A stretch of 64,000 nucleotides of DNA from Acetobacteraceae bacterium (GTDB lineage Bacteria > Pseudomonadota > Alphaproteobacteria > Acetobacterales > Acetobacteraceae): assembly GCA_031291725.1 (NCBI GenBank), contig JARLIM010000026.1, positions 62,001-126,000 on the forward strand, read 5' to 3'. Below are positions 9,754 through 20,129 of the stretch, in pieces. The position numbers and the translations under genes were made by a program. The notes beneath the pieces were generated by a model. It was not told the DNA's origin, searched no databases, and saw only the letters and a list, made by a program, of their open reading frames with translations. Each line of letters opens with the position of its first letter. The stretch's first letter is position 1.

Positions 9754-11124
9754 TTAGTGATCGGCAAACGTGCTGTTCTGCTCCGGGTCCAGCACTTCCA
9801 GCAGCGCCGACGATGGGTCGCCGCGCCAATCGGCCCCCAGCTTGTCGATCTCGTCGAGCAGGAACAGCGGGTTGGACGTCTTGGCCTTCTTCATGCCCTG
9901 GATCACCTTGCCCGGCATCGAGCCGATATAGGTGCGCCGATGCCCCCGAATCTCGGCCTCATCGCGCACGCCGCCCAGCGACATCCGCACGAAGGCACGG
10001 CCGGTGGCCTTGGCAATCGATTTGCCGAGCGACGTCTTGCCCACGCCGGGCGGGCCGACGAGGCACAGAATCGGCCCCTTCACCTTCTCGCTGCGGCTCT
10101 GCACGGCAAGATATTCGGTGATGCGCTCCTTCACCTTGTCCAGGCCGTAATGGTCGAGGTCGAGCACCGCTTCGGCCTCCACCACGTCATTCTTCACCTT
10201 GCTGCGCTTCTTCCAGGGAATCGACAGCATCCAGTCGAGGTAGTTGCGCACCACCGTCGCCTCGGCAGACATCGGGCTCATCGTCTTGAGCTTTTTCAGC
10301 TCGCCCAGGGCCTTCTCGCGCGCTTCCTTGGAGAACTTGGTCTTCTTGATGCGGGCTTCGAACTCAGCCGCCTCATCCTTGCCCTCATCGCCCTCGCCAA
10401 GTTCCTTCTGGATCGCCTTGAGCTGTTCGTTGAGGTAGTAGTCGCGCTGCGTCTTCTCCATCTGCCGCTTGACGCGGTTGCGGATCTTTTTTTCCACCTG
10501 AAGAACGCCGATTTCCGACTCCATATGGCCGAACACCCGCTCCAGCCGCTCACCGACGCGCTGGATTTCAAGCAAGTCCTGCTTTTCGGAAATCTTGATG
10601 TTCAGATGGCTTGCCACCGTGTCGGCGAGCTTGGAGGGCTCTTCGATCTGGTTGAGCGAGACCAGCACCTCGGGGGCGATCTTCTTGTTCAGCTTGATGT
10701 ATTGCTCGAACTGCCCAACCACCGTGCGGCCAAGCGCCTCAAGCTCCTTCGAGTCGAGATCGAGATCCGGCATCGGCTCGACATAGGCCTCAAAGAATGG
10801 CTCGGTCTCCTTGAACGTCTCGATACCGGCTCGGCTCTTGCCTTCCACCAGCACCTTGACGGTGCCGTCCGGCAGTTTGAGCAGCTGAAGAATCGTCGAC
10901 ACCGTGCCGACGCGATAGATGTCGTCAGATGACGGGTCATCCTGGGTCGCGTTCTTCTGGGCGACGAGAAGGATCTGTTTGTCCTCCTTCATCACCGCTT
11001 CCAGCGCGCGCACGGATTTTTCGCGGCCCACGAACAGCGGCACGATCATGTGCGGGAAGACAACGATATCACGCAGCGGCAGAACCGGCAGGGCGGCACC
11101 GCTGGAAAGGGAATTGTCGGTCAT
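9754..11124 (-). CDS. lon: Lon N-terminal fragment (substrate-binding and most of the AAA+ core)
   Basis: Upstream half of the broken lon frame (456 codons then TAA). It starts at an ATG with an AGGAGG ribosome-binding site six bases upstream. It contains the LON N-domain ([19 protein letters not shown]), the helical region with the conserved [16 protein letters not shown], and the nucleotide-binding part up to [11 protein letters not shown]. It lacks sensor-1, the arginine finger, sensor-2 and the protease, so on its own it should be inactive and could poison any full-length hexamer. Confidence 0.85.
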   Translation of the reverse strand: MTDNSLSSGAALPVLPLRDIVVFPHMIVPLFVGREKSVRALEAVMKEDKQILLVAQKNATQDDPSSDDIYRVGTVSTILQLLKLPDGTVKVLVEGKSRAGIETFKETEPFFEAYVEPMPDLDLDSKELEALGRTVVGQFEQYIKLNKKIAPEVLVSLNQIEEPSKLADTVASHLNIKISEKQDLLEIQRVGERLERVFGHMESEIGVLQVEKKIRNRVKRQMEKTQRDYYLNEQLKAIQKELGEGDEGKDEAAEFEARIKKTKFSKEAREKALGELKKLKTMSPMSAEATVVRNYLDWMLSIPWKKRSKVKNDVVEAEAVLDLDHYGLDKVKERITEYLAVQSRSEKVKGPILCLVGPPGVGKTSLGKSIAKATGRAFVRMSLGGVRDEAEIRGHRRTYIGSMPGKVIQGMKKAKTSNPLFLLDEIDKLGADWRGDPSSALLEVLDPEQNSTFADH

Positions 11125-11304
11125 GGAAACCTCCTGGAGGACAGTCTCGCGCCCCCGCCCACCTAAGCAGCACGAGGATTGTCGTCGCAGCGTTGTTCCT
11201 CAACCGCTGCGACACCTCTAATCTCGGTATCTTTCAACGATCCGGCAAGAGCGGGCAAGGCTGCTGTGATAAAACAGTGACAGCTCGCTTGCCCGCTCGG
11301 CCGA

Positions 11305-12561
11305 TCATGCGGTCTTTTCGGCGTTTTCCTTGCCGTGGATGAACAGCGGATTGGCGCGATTTTCGGCCACTTCGCCGTTGATCACCACTTCCTCCACGCC
11401 TTCCAGGCCCGGCAGTTCGAACATCGTGCCAAGCAGGATCTGCTCCATGATCGAGCGCAGACCGCGCGCACCCGTCTTGCGCTGAATGGCGCGGCGGGCA
11501 ACGGCGGACATCGCTTCGTCCGTGAAGGTCAGCTTCACGCCTTCCATCTCGAACAGACGGCCATATTGCTTCACCAGCGCGTTCTTCGGCTTGGTCAGGA
11601 TTTCGGTCAGCGCCGTCTCATCCAGATCCTCAAGTGTTGCCACCACCGGCAGACGTCCGATGAATTCCGGGATCAGACCGAATTTCAGCAGATCTTCCGG
11701 CTCCACTTCGCGCAGGATCGCCCCCATGCGGCGCTCATCCGGGCTGCGCACCTCGGCACCATAGCCGATGCCGCCGCCCTTGCCGCGCGAGGAGATGATC
11801 TTCTCCAGACCGGAGAAGGCACCGCCACAGATAAACAGTATGTTCGTCGTATCCACTTGCAGGAATTCCTGCTGCGGATGCTTGCGCCCACCCTGCGGCG
11901 GCACCGAGGCCACGGTGCCTTCCATGATCTTCAACAGCGCCTGCTGCACGCCCTCACCCGACACGTCGCGCGTGATCGAGGGATTGTCGGATTTGCGGCT
12001 GATTTTATCGACTTCATCGATATAGACGATGCCGCGTTGCGCGCGCTCGACATTATAATCGGCCGCCTGCAACAGCTTGAGGATGATGTTTTCCACATCC
12101 TCACCCACATACCCCGCTTCGGTCAGCGTGGTGGCGTCGGCCATGGTGAACGGCACATCGAGAATGCGCGCCAGCGTCTGCGCCAGCAGCGTCTTGCCCG
12201 ATCCGGTCGGCCCGACCAGCATGATGTTGGATTTCGCAATCTCAACATCATTGTTCTTCGCACCATGGGCAAGGCGCTTGTAATGGTTATGGACCGCCAC
12301 CGAGAGCACCTTCTTGGCGTGGAATTGGCCGATCACGTAATCGTCCAGCACCTTGCAGATCTCTTTCGGCGTCGGCACCCCATCGCGCGACTTCACGAGG
12401 TGCGTTTTGTGCTCCTCGCGAATGATGTCCATGCACAGCTCAACGCATTCATCACAGATGAAAACCGTCGGCCCCGCGATGAGCTTGCGCACCTCGTGCT
12501 GCGATTTGCCACAGAACGAGCAATACAGAGTGTTCTTTGAATCGCCGGACTTGCCGCTCAT
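11305..12561 (-). CDS. clpX: ATP-dependent Clp protease ATP-binding subunit ClpX
   Basis: AAA+ unfoldase (418 aa) that delivers substrates to ClpP. The N-terminal zinc-binding domain has [11 protein letters not shown] and CDECVELC; Walker A is GPTGSGKT, Walker B is VYIDEVDKI, and the ClpP-contacting loop and sensor-2 region ([14 protein letters not shown]) are present. The ATG at 12561 with GGAG six bases upstream gives the normal MSGKSGDSK start; the open frame extends ten codons further without support. It lies downstream of clpP and upstream of lon, the usual alphaproteobacterial order. Confidence 0.97.
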   Translation of the reverse strand: MSGKSGDSKNTLYCSFCGKSQHEVRKLIAGPTVFICDECVELCMDIIREEHKTHLVKSRDGVPTPKEICKVLDDYVIGQFHAKKVLSVAVHNHYKRLAHGAKNNDVEIAKSNIMLVGPTGSGKTLLAQTLARILDVPFTMADATTLTEAGYVGEDVENIILKLLQAADYNVERAQRGIVYIDEVDKISRKSDNPSITRDVSGEGVQQALLKIMEGTVASVPPQGGRKHPQQEFLQVDTTNILFICGGAFSGLEKIISSRGKGGGIGYGAEVRSPDERRMGAILREVEPEDLLKFGLIPEFIGRLPVVATLEDLDETALTEILTKPKNALVKQYGRLFEMEGVKLTFTDEAMSAVARRAIQRKTGARGLRSIMEQILLGTMFELPGLEGVEEVVINGEVAENRANPLFIHGKENAEKTA

Positions 12562-12730
12562 ACCCGCTCCTGCCCCGCCACGCGGGGACAAACTCCGTCC
12601 AGGCTAGCCCCGTGCGGTGCCGGGGACAAGAACCTGGGCGGAGAACCAACCCCGTTCGACCAACGAACGGGACAACCACTCCATCGGGGTCGCACATGAC
12701 CAACGATGGAGCCAGCAAAACATCAGCCGA

Positions 12731-13375
12731 TCAGGCCTTGGTCTCCGCCCCAGCCGCGGCCGGGCGCTCATTGACCACTTCGTCAACCAGACCGAACTCC
12801 ACCGCCTCTTCGGCGGACATATAGGAGTCACGCTCCAGACGACGCTCGATGGCTTCGATCGGCTGGCCGGTGTGCTTGACGTAGATCTGGTTCAACCGCT
12901 TGCGCAGCGACAGGATTTCACGCGCCTGAATTTCAATTTCAGTCGCCTGCCCCTGTGCGCCACCGGAAGGTTGATGCACCATGATGCGTGAATTCGGCAG
13001 CGCGAACCGCTTGCCCGGCGCACCGGCGGTGAGCAGCAAGCTGCCCATCGAAGCGGCCATGCCGATGCACACGGTGCTGACCGGCGCGCGGATATATTGC
13101 ATGGTGTCGTAAATCGCCAATCCGGCAGACACCACGCCACCGGGCGAGTTGATGTAGAACGAGATGTCCTTCGTTGGATTCTCGCTCTCCAGGAACAGCA
13201 ACTGCGCGCAGATCAGCGAAGCGACCTGATCGTAGACCTGTCCGGTGAGAAAGATGATCCGCTCCTTCAGCAGGCGCGAATAGATGTCATAGGACCGCTC
13301 GCCACGGGAGGTCTGTTCGACCACCATCGGCACGAGATTGTTGGCGTACACCTCAACCGGATTGCGATCCAGCAT
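12731..13375 (-). CDS. clpP: ATP-dependent Clp protease proteolytic subunit ClpP
   Basis: Serine peptidase (214 aa) forming the tetradecameric chamber served by ClpX. The catalytic Ser is in [11 protein letters not shown], the His in [10 protein letters not shown], and Asp follows in the [10 protein letters not shown] region. The ATG at 13375 ([13 protein letters not shown]) has AGAAGGA upstream; the open frame extends 22 codons further, but that part is not conserved. Clp adaptor genes are not in this window. Confidence 0.97.
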   Translation of the reverse strand: MLDRNPVEVYANNLVPMVVEQTSRGERSYDIYSRLLKERIIFLTGQVYDQVASLICAQLLFLESENPTKDISFYINSPGGVVSAGLAIYDTMQYIRAPVSTVCIGMAASMGSLLLTAGAPGKRFALPNSRIMVHQPSGGAQGQATEIEIQAREILSLRKRLNQIYVKHTGQPIEAIERRLERDSYMSAEEAVEFGLVDEVVNERPAAAGAETKA

Positions 13376-13525
13376 GTCTAAATCCTTCTCTAGCGCCAGG
13401 CGACTGGCGCGGCCACAGGCCCGCACCAGCATAACCCGCAATTCTCACCGCGCCCTTAACGCGACCCCTTTCGATATGGGGTGCGCCGCGCCGCCCGCCA
13501 ATGGCAGCGCGGCGCGGAGATCGCG

Positions 13526-14872
13526 TCAAGCGGCAGAGTCGGCTTTCGCCTCAACTTCAGCAGTCAACTCTTCCACCGAGACAATCTTGTCCGTCACCTG
13601 GGCGAGTTCAAGCACGTAATCGACCACTTTTTCTTCATAGATCGGCCCGCGCAGCGACTCGGCGGCTTGCGGGTTTTTCGTGAAGAAGTCGATGACCATC
13701 TTTTCCTGGCCCGGATAGCGCTGCGCTTCGCGGATCATCGCGCGGTTCAGCTCTTCCTGCGTGACGTTGATGTTGTTCGCACGGCCGATTTCGGCCAGCA
13801 ACAGCCCCAGGCGCACGCGGCGCTCGGCGATGGCGCGATATTCGCTCTTCAGCGTCTCATCGTCCTTGCCGGCGTCTTCCGCATCCACCTGCCCGGCGGC
13901 GCGGTCGGTTTCGATGCGCTGCCAGATCTGGCTGAATTCGCTGTCCAGCATGCTCTCCGGCACCGGGAAGCTGACCAAGGCGGCGAGCGCGTCGAGCAGC
14001 TCACGCTTCACACGCAGGCGGCTGGCCTGATCGTATTCGCGCTGCATCGAGCCGGAAATCGCCTTGCGGACGTCTTCAAGGCTCTCGAAGCCCATCGTGC
14101 TGGCGAATTCGTCGTTCAACTCAACCGGAACCGCCTTCTTCAGCGCCTTGGCGGTGATGTCGAAGGTGGCGTCTTTGCCGGCCAGTTCCTTGGCGCCGTA
14201 TTCGGCCGGGAAGGTGACGTTGATCTGGCGGGTCTCGCCCGGCTTCATGCCGACCATGCCCTCAGCGAAGCCCGGAATATAGCCACTGCCGCCGAGTTCA
14301 ACGCTGGCATCGTTGCCGGTGCCGCCATCGAAGGCCACGCCATCGACGCGGCCGACATAATCGACCACCAGCGTGTGACCGATTTCGGCCGGCACGATGT
14401 CGTCGCCTTCAACGTCGGCAAAGCTCTGCTGGCGCTTGGCGATTTCGCCCAGCGTCTTGTCGATCGAGTCGTCGCCCGGCTCGGCCTTGAGGCGGGTGAG
14501 CGTGATGGCGGCGAAATCCGGCATCGTGATGTCAGGCAGCAGCTCGGCCTCGATCTTGAATTCGACATCCTTGCCGTCTTCGATCGACACGATCTCGATC
14601 TTCGGCTGCGCTGCCGTGCGCAGATTGCGCTCGGAGAAAATTTGACCGGTGGCGGTGTTGACCGATTCTTCCAGAATCTCGGCGGTCACGGCGCCAGCAT
14701 AGCGCTTCTTGACCACGCTCATCGGCACCTTGCCGGGGCGGAAGCCTGGGAGGGTGACGGTTTTAGCGACTTCGGCGAGCCGCTTCTCGCGCTTCGCGTC
14801 GATGTTTGACGCGGGCAAAACGACATTGAAGCCGCGCTTCAGCCCTTCGGAGAGCGTCTCGGTGACATGCAT
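13526..14872 (-). CDS. tig: Trigger factor
   Basis: Ribosome-associated chaperone and peptidyl-prolyl isomerase (448 aa). The N-terminal ribosome-docking signature appears as LPGFRPGKVPMSVVKKRYG-like sequence (FRxxK motif), followed by the FKBP-type PPIase domain (EIGHTLVVDYVGRVDGVAF, AEGMVGMKPGETR) and a long helical C-terminal domain. The ATG at 14872 gives the conserved start MHVTETLSEGLKRGF. It is the first gene of the tig-clpP-clpX-lon set and lies just downstream of tRNA-Leu. Confidence 0.97.
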   Translation of the reverse strand: MHVTETLSEGLKRGFNVVLPASNIDAKREKRLAEVAKTVTLPGFRPGKVPMSVVKKRYAGAVTAEILEESVNTATGQIFSERNLRTAAQPKIEIVSIEDGKDVEFKIEAELLPDITMPDFAAITLTRLKAEPGDDSIDKTLGEIAKRQQSFADVEGDDIVPAEIGHTLVVDYVGRVDGVAFDGGTGNDASVELGGSGYIPGFAEGMVGMKPGETRQINVTFPAEYGAKELAGKDATFDITAKALKKAVPVELNDEFASTMGFESLEDVRKAISGSMQREYDQASRLRVKRELLDALAALVSFPVPESMLDSEFSQIWQRIETDRAAGQVDAEDAGKDDETLKSEYRAIAERRVRLGLLLAEIGRANNINVTQEELNRAMIREAQRYPGQEKMVIDFFTKNPQAAESLRGPIYEEKVVDYVLELAQVTDKIVSVEELTAEVEAKADSAA

Positions 14873-14915
14873 TGACGGAAAATTCCCTGACCTTGCCACG
14901 CCAGGGCGGCGGCGG

Positions 14916-15000
<85 letters not shown>

Positions 15001-15109
15001 ACAGCGCGCACGCGAGGGCGGGGAGGTAGCAAGTCCCGCGCTCGGGGGCAAGCCCTCGGGATGCATGCGTGCGCAGAGGTTAGCTGCGCCTGACGCAGGT
15101 GGTCCCGCC

Positions 15110-15688
15110 CTATGAACTCATATGCGCAGGCTTCTTCAGCCCAAGCTTGCGCGGAATATCCCACATCTCTTCCACCGCGCGCACTTCGCGAAAGCCCACG
15201 CGCTTATAATTCGGCAAGGCGCGCGGATGGTCGGCCGTGCAGGTGTTCACCGTCACCGCGCGCGCCTTCATCGCCCAGGCCGCATCGACGGCGTGGCGCA
15301 GGAAGGCTTGGCCGAAACCGTGGCCGATCGCCTGCGGCATCAGGCCGAAATAGCTTAGATTCATCGAAGGCCACTGCCCGGCATCGAGTTCATAGAACCC
15401 GACAACCTCGCCCCGATACTCGGCCACATAGATGCTGATGGCCACGCGCGACAGATGCTGGGCCAGATCGCGATCCGGCATCAGCCGGCGCAGCCACCAC
15501 AGCCAAGGGCCGCCCACCATATTATACAGCGCGCGATATTGCGCCACCGAACACACCGGCAGCTTGCGCACGGTAAACCCGTCCGGCAAGGCCGGGGCCG
15601 GGTCTGTCGGCGCGCGGTCCATGCGCAGAAAGGTGACGACCACCCCGACGCGCATGCACTCCTCCGCATCGGGGTCGAAAAAGCGCAT
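15110..15688 (-). CDS. GNAT family N-acetyltransferase
   Basis: Predicted acetyl-CoA dependent acyltransferase (192 aa). The acetyl-CoA binding core is visible in YVAEYRGEVVGFYELD, MPQAIGHGFGQAFLRHAVDAAW (the Q/RxxGxG/A loop) and VNTCTADHPRALPNYKRVGFREV. The substrate is unknown. It begins one base after the rpoD stop codon, so it is probably expressed from the rpoD transcript. An internal Met at residue 12 (15655) is an alternative start. No signal peptide is seen. Confidence 0.85.
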   Translation of the reverse strand: MRFFDPDAEECMRVGVVVTFLRMDRAPTDPAPALPDGFTVRKLPVCSVAQYRALYNMVGGPWLWWLRRLMPDRDLAQHLSRVAISIYVAEYRGEVVGFYELDAGQWPSMNLSYFGLMPQAIGHGFGQAFLRHAVDAAWAMKARAVTVNTCTADHPRALPNYKRVGFREVRAVEEMWDIPRKLGLKKPAHMSS

Positions 15689-15689
15689 C

Positions 15690-17639
<1,950 letters not shown>

Positions 17640-17691
17640 CGTTCAGCGATCTCCGTGGAAAGTCAGTGTGTTGTCCGGCGCGACAACAGGA

Positions 17692-19545
17692 TCAATCTTC
17701 ATCGTCATCTGGCCCGTCATCCCAATCCACACGGCCTGCATTGAGGCGGTTTTGCGCTTTGCGTAAAGCGACAAGGCGCTGCAAATCCGCCGACGCCCCC
17801 GTTTCGGTGAAAGCGCGTTGGGCTGCAATCACCTCCTCGTCCAGTCGCCTGGGATTCATCAGACCGAAAAAATGCCACCACCCCGATTCGGCCTCCGCTG
17901 GCATCGCAGACGATGCGGCGCAGTGTGGCAGCGGCACGGGGACCGCCGACAGAGCCTGCAGAGCAGTCTGATTCAAACCCGAGCGGTGGAGGTGGTTCAT
18001 CAGTGCCGCAGAGTCAAGCGGGTCCGCCGAAGAACTCCATTGCAGCATCGCATCCCGCAGCATGGCCAATGACTCCGGAAGCTCCAGCATGGCGAAGGCT
18101 TCTTCGACTTGATGGATCAAATGGGGATGGTTGAGCAGGATGGCAACCATCGTCCGCATCTTCTCATCGGCGGCCGTCTGCGGCGCTGGCGCGGTGCGGG
18201 TGATCGGCACCGGTGGTGGCATCGGGGCGAATTTTCCGCGCCCGCCCGCATGGCCCATCGGCGCGCGCGGCGCGGTTGGGCGGGCTTTTTGCGGACGGTC
18301 GGCGAAAAATCGATCCATCATCTCGCGTTTTATTTCGCCACCGAGCGATTTGTCCTCAATCCTGGCCGCCGCCGCCTCCAGCCGGGTGCGCAAGCCAGCG
18401 CGCTGCTCGGGCGTGGTGCCAACACCGGCGGCGAGCAGGTCATAGAGCAGCATCGAAATCGGTTGTGCCGCATCGAGCACTGCCTGAAACGCAGCCGGGC
18501 CCTGCTTTTTCACCAGGGAATCCGGGTCTTCGCCCACCGGCAGCCGCGCCAGTTTCAGGCTGCGATCCGGGGTGAGCGATGGCAGCGCAATCTCCGCCGC
18601 GCGCAACGCCGCCCGCTGCCCTGCCGCGTCGCCATCGAAACACAGCACCGGCATCGGCGAAATCCGCCACAACTCGCCCAGCTGCTCCTCGGTCAATGCC
18701 GTGCCCAGCGGAGCGACCGCGCCGGTGAAGCCTGCCTGATGCAGCGCGATCACATCCATATACCCCTCCGCCACCACCACCGGCTGCCCATTGCGGGCAG
18801 CGAGGCGGGCGCGGTCGAGCGCGTAGAGATTGCGCCGTTTCGAGAACAGCGCGGTTTCCGGGCCGTTGACGTATTTCGGCTGGCCATCGCCCATGATCCG
18901 CCCGCCAAAGCTGACAATGCGGCCCTGGCGGTCGCGGATGGGGAACATCACGCGGTTGAAAAACAGATCATACGGCGCGCGACCGTCCTCGCTTTCCCGC
19001 ATCAGCCCGGCTTCGACGAGCTGCGCCGCCGTGATGTCGTGCTTGGACAGCGCCGACAGCAGCGCGCCGCGCGATTCACCGGCCCAGCCCAGGCCGAAGC
19101 CCTCGATCGTCTCCGGCCTCAGCCCGCGCCCCAGCAGATATTCCCGCGCCCGCGTGCCTTCCGGCGCGGCAAGCCGATGCTGATACAGGCTGGCGACAAC
19201 CTCCATCATCTGTTGCAGACCAAGCCGACGCTGCTCGACGACGGCGGCTTCGGGCGAGGCTTTCGGCACCTCCAGCCCAGCTTCGGAGGCCAGTGTCTCC
19301 ACCGCCTCGCGAAATTGCAGCCCTTGCGACTGCATGACGAAGCTCACCGCATCGCCATGCGCGCCACAGCCGAAGCAGTGATAGCCGTCTTCATAGACAT
19401 AAAAGGACGGCGATTTCTCGTTGTGGAACGGGCAACAGCCTTTCCAGTTCCGCCCCGAGCGCGACAATTTCACCCGCCGCCCAATGATGGCCGGCAGCGG
19501 GGTACGCGCGCGAAGTTCTTCGAGAAAGCCGTCCGGAAGACGCAT
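17692..19545 (-). CDS. dnaG: DNA primase
   Basis: Primase (617 aa) that makes RNA primers for replication. The zinc-binding CHC2 domain is seen in WKGCCPFHNEKSPSF and YHCFGCGAHGDAVSF, the TOPRIM core in VVVAEGYMDVIALHQAGF and CFDGDAAGQRA, and a C-terminal helicase-interaction region follows. The ATG overlaps the stop codon of yqeY, and rpoD starts 52 bases downstream, giving the order yqeY-dnaG-rpoD. Confidence 0.97.
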   Translation of the reverse strand: MRLPDGFLEELRARTPLPAIIGRRVKLSRSGRNWKGCCPFHNEKSPSFYVYEDGYHCFGCGAHGDAVSFVMQSQGLQFREAVETLASEAGLEVPKASPEAAVVEQRRLGLQQMMEVVASLYQHRLAAPEGTRAREYLLGRGLRPETIEGFGLGWAGESRGALLSALSKHDITAAQLVEAGLMRESEDGRAPYDLFFNRVMFPIRDRQGRIVSFGGRIMGDGQPKYVNGPETALFSKRRNLYALDRARLAARNGQPVVVAEGYMDVIALHQAGFTGAVAPLGTALTEEQLGELWRISPMPVLCFDGDAAGQRAALRAAEIALPSLTPDRSLKLARLPVGEDPDSLVKKQGPAAFQAVLDAAQPISMLLYDLLAAGVGTTPEQRAGLRTRLEAAAARIEDKSLGGEIKREMMDRFFADRPQKARPTAPRAPMGHAGGRGKFAPMPPPVPITRTAPAPQTAADEKMRTMVAILLNHPHLIHQVEEAFAMLELPESLAMLRDAMLQWSSSADPLDSAALMNHLHRSGLNQTALQALSAVPVPLPHCAASSAMPAEAESGWWHFFGLMNPRRLDEEVIAAQRAFTETGASADLQRLVALRKAQNRLNAGRVDWDDGPDDDED

Positions 19546-20003
19546 CAGCCGCCGAGCTTCTGCTTCACCAGCGGATTGACCTTGGACATGTCGAGGCTGG
19601 CGGCGTGTTTGGCCTTCAGAATCGCCATGACCTTGCCCATCTCCTTCATGCTCGCCGCACCGCTCTCCGCGATGGCCGCATCCACGGCGGCCTCGGTGGC
19701 GGCATCGTCCATCTGCGCGGGCAGGAACGTCTCGATCACGTCGATCTCGGCCTGCTCCTTATCCACCAAATCCTGGCGGCCACCCTTGGTATACAGCTCC
19801 ACGCTCTCCTTGCGGGATTTCACCATGCCCTTGAGCATCGCGATGATCTCATCGTCCGCAATCGCCGTCACACCTTTCGGGCGGGCGGCGATGTCGGTGT
19901 CTTTGAGCTTGGCCGTGATCATGCGGATCGCGCTGACGCGCGGGGCATCCTTGGCGAGCATGGCTGTCTTGAGGTCGGCGGTGAACCGCTCGCGCAATGT
20001 CAT
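19545..20003 (-). CDS. yqeY: GatB/YqeY domain-containing protein
   Basis: Small helical protein (152 aa) of the GatB/YqeY family, related to the tRNA-binding tail of the Asp/Glu-tRNA amidotransferase GatB; its exact role is not established. Family features are the N-terminal MTLRERFTADLKTAMLAKD, LSAIRM-like helix (RVSAIRMITAKLKD), and the C-terminal GKVMAILKAKHAASLDMSKVNPLVKQKL. The ATG at 20003 with GGAG upstream is chosen; the open frame continues far upstream only as an antisense shadow of carA. It is divergent from carA and starts the dnaG-rpoD operon. Confidence 0.93.
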   Translation of the reverse strand: MTLRERFTADLKTAMLAKDAPRVSAIRMITAKLKDTDIAARPKGVTAIADDEIIAMLKGMVKSRKESVELYTKGGRQDLVDKEQAEIDVIETFLPAQMDDAATEAAVDAAIAESGAASMKEMGKVMAILKAKHAASLDMSKVNPLVKQKLGG

Positions 20004-20062
20004 GATGGTCTCCTGAATGGGTCGGAGAGTATAACCCATATCGCGCGGACATGGCAGGGGCC

Positions 20063-20118
20063 GGGAAACGATTTCCCACTCGGCTGCCATTCGCTTGTGA
20101 TGGGAAAAAACTTCCCAT
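20063..20118. promoter_or_regulatory. Paired inverted-repeat operators GGGAA-N5-TTCCC between yqeY and carA
   Basis: Two palindromes lie in the 126-base divergent intergenic region. The first is GGGAAACGATTTCCC (20063-20077); the second is ATGGGAAAAAACTTCCCAT (20100-20118), with seven-base arms. Both share GGGAA-N5-TTCCC and their centres are 39 bases apart. The second ends 11 bases before the ATG of the HTH-CarA reading frame. They look like operators; the bound protein is not known, but the HTH-like N-terminus of the adjacent carA frame is a natural candidate (inference). Confidence 0.65.
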
Positions 20119-20129
20119 AGGATATTGGC

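Larger units (their letters stand above)
8722..11124 (-). pseudogene. lon: Lon protease gene interrupted by an in-frame ochre codon
   Basis: ATP-dependent serine protease of protein quality control. Reading through one stop, the gene encodes an 800-residue Lon of normal length: N-terminal LON domain, coiled coil, AAA+ module (Walker A GPPGVGKT at about 357-364, Walker B LLDEID near 425), and the C-terminal protease with PKDGPSAG and GGLKEKLLAA (catalytic Ser/Lys). Codon 457 is TAA (9754-9756, minus strand) exactly where the family has Tyr in ADHYLEV. Both flanks are in the same frame and well conserved, so a single base change from a Tyr codon explains it. It may be a real nonsense mutation, a sequencing error, or a read-through site; full-length Lon is not predicted as written. 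Confidence 0.9.

Noticed and set aside
8725-10932. 735-codon plus-strand open frame over lon
   Set aside because: Antisense to both lon halves, His/Leu/Arg-rich and without motifs; it is a shadow of lon codon usage.
12562-12730. Hairpin-like sequence between clpP and clpX (GTTCGACCAACGAACGGGAC region)
   Set aside because: Short imperfect pairing without U-tract or conservation evidence; clpX has its own ribosome-binding site and nothing more can be supported.
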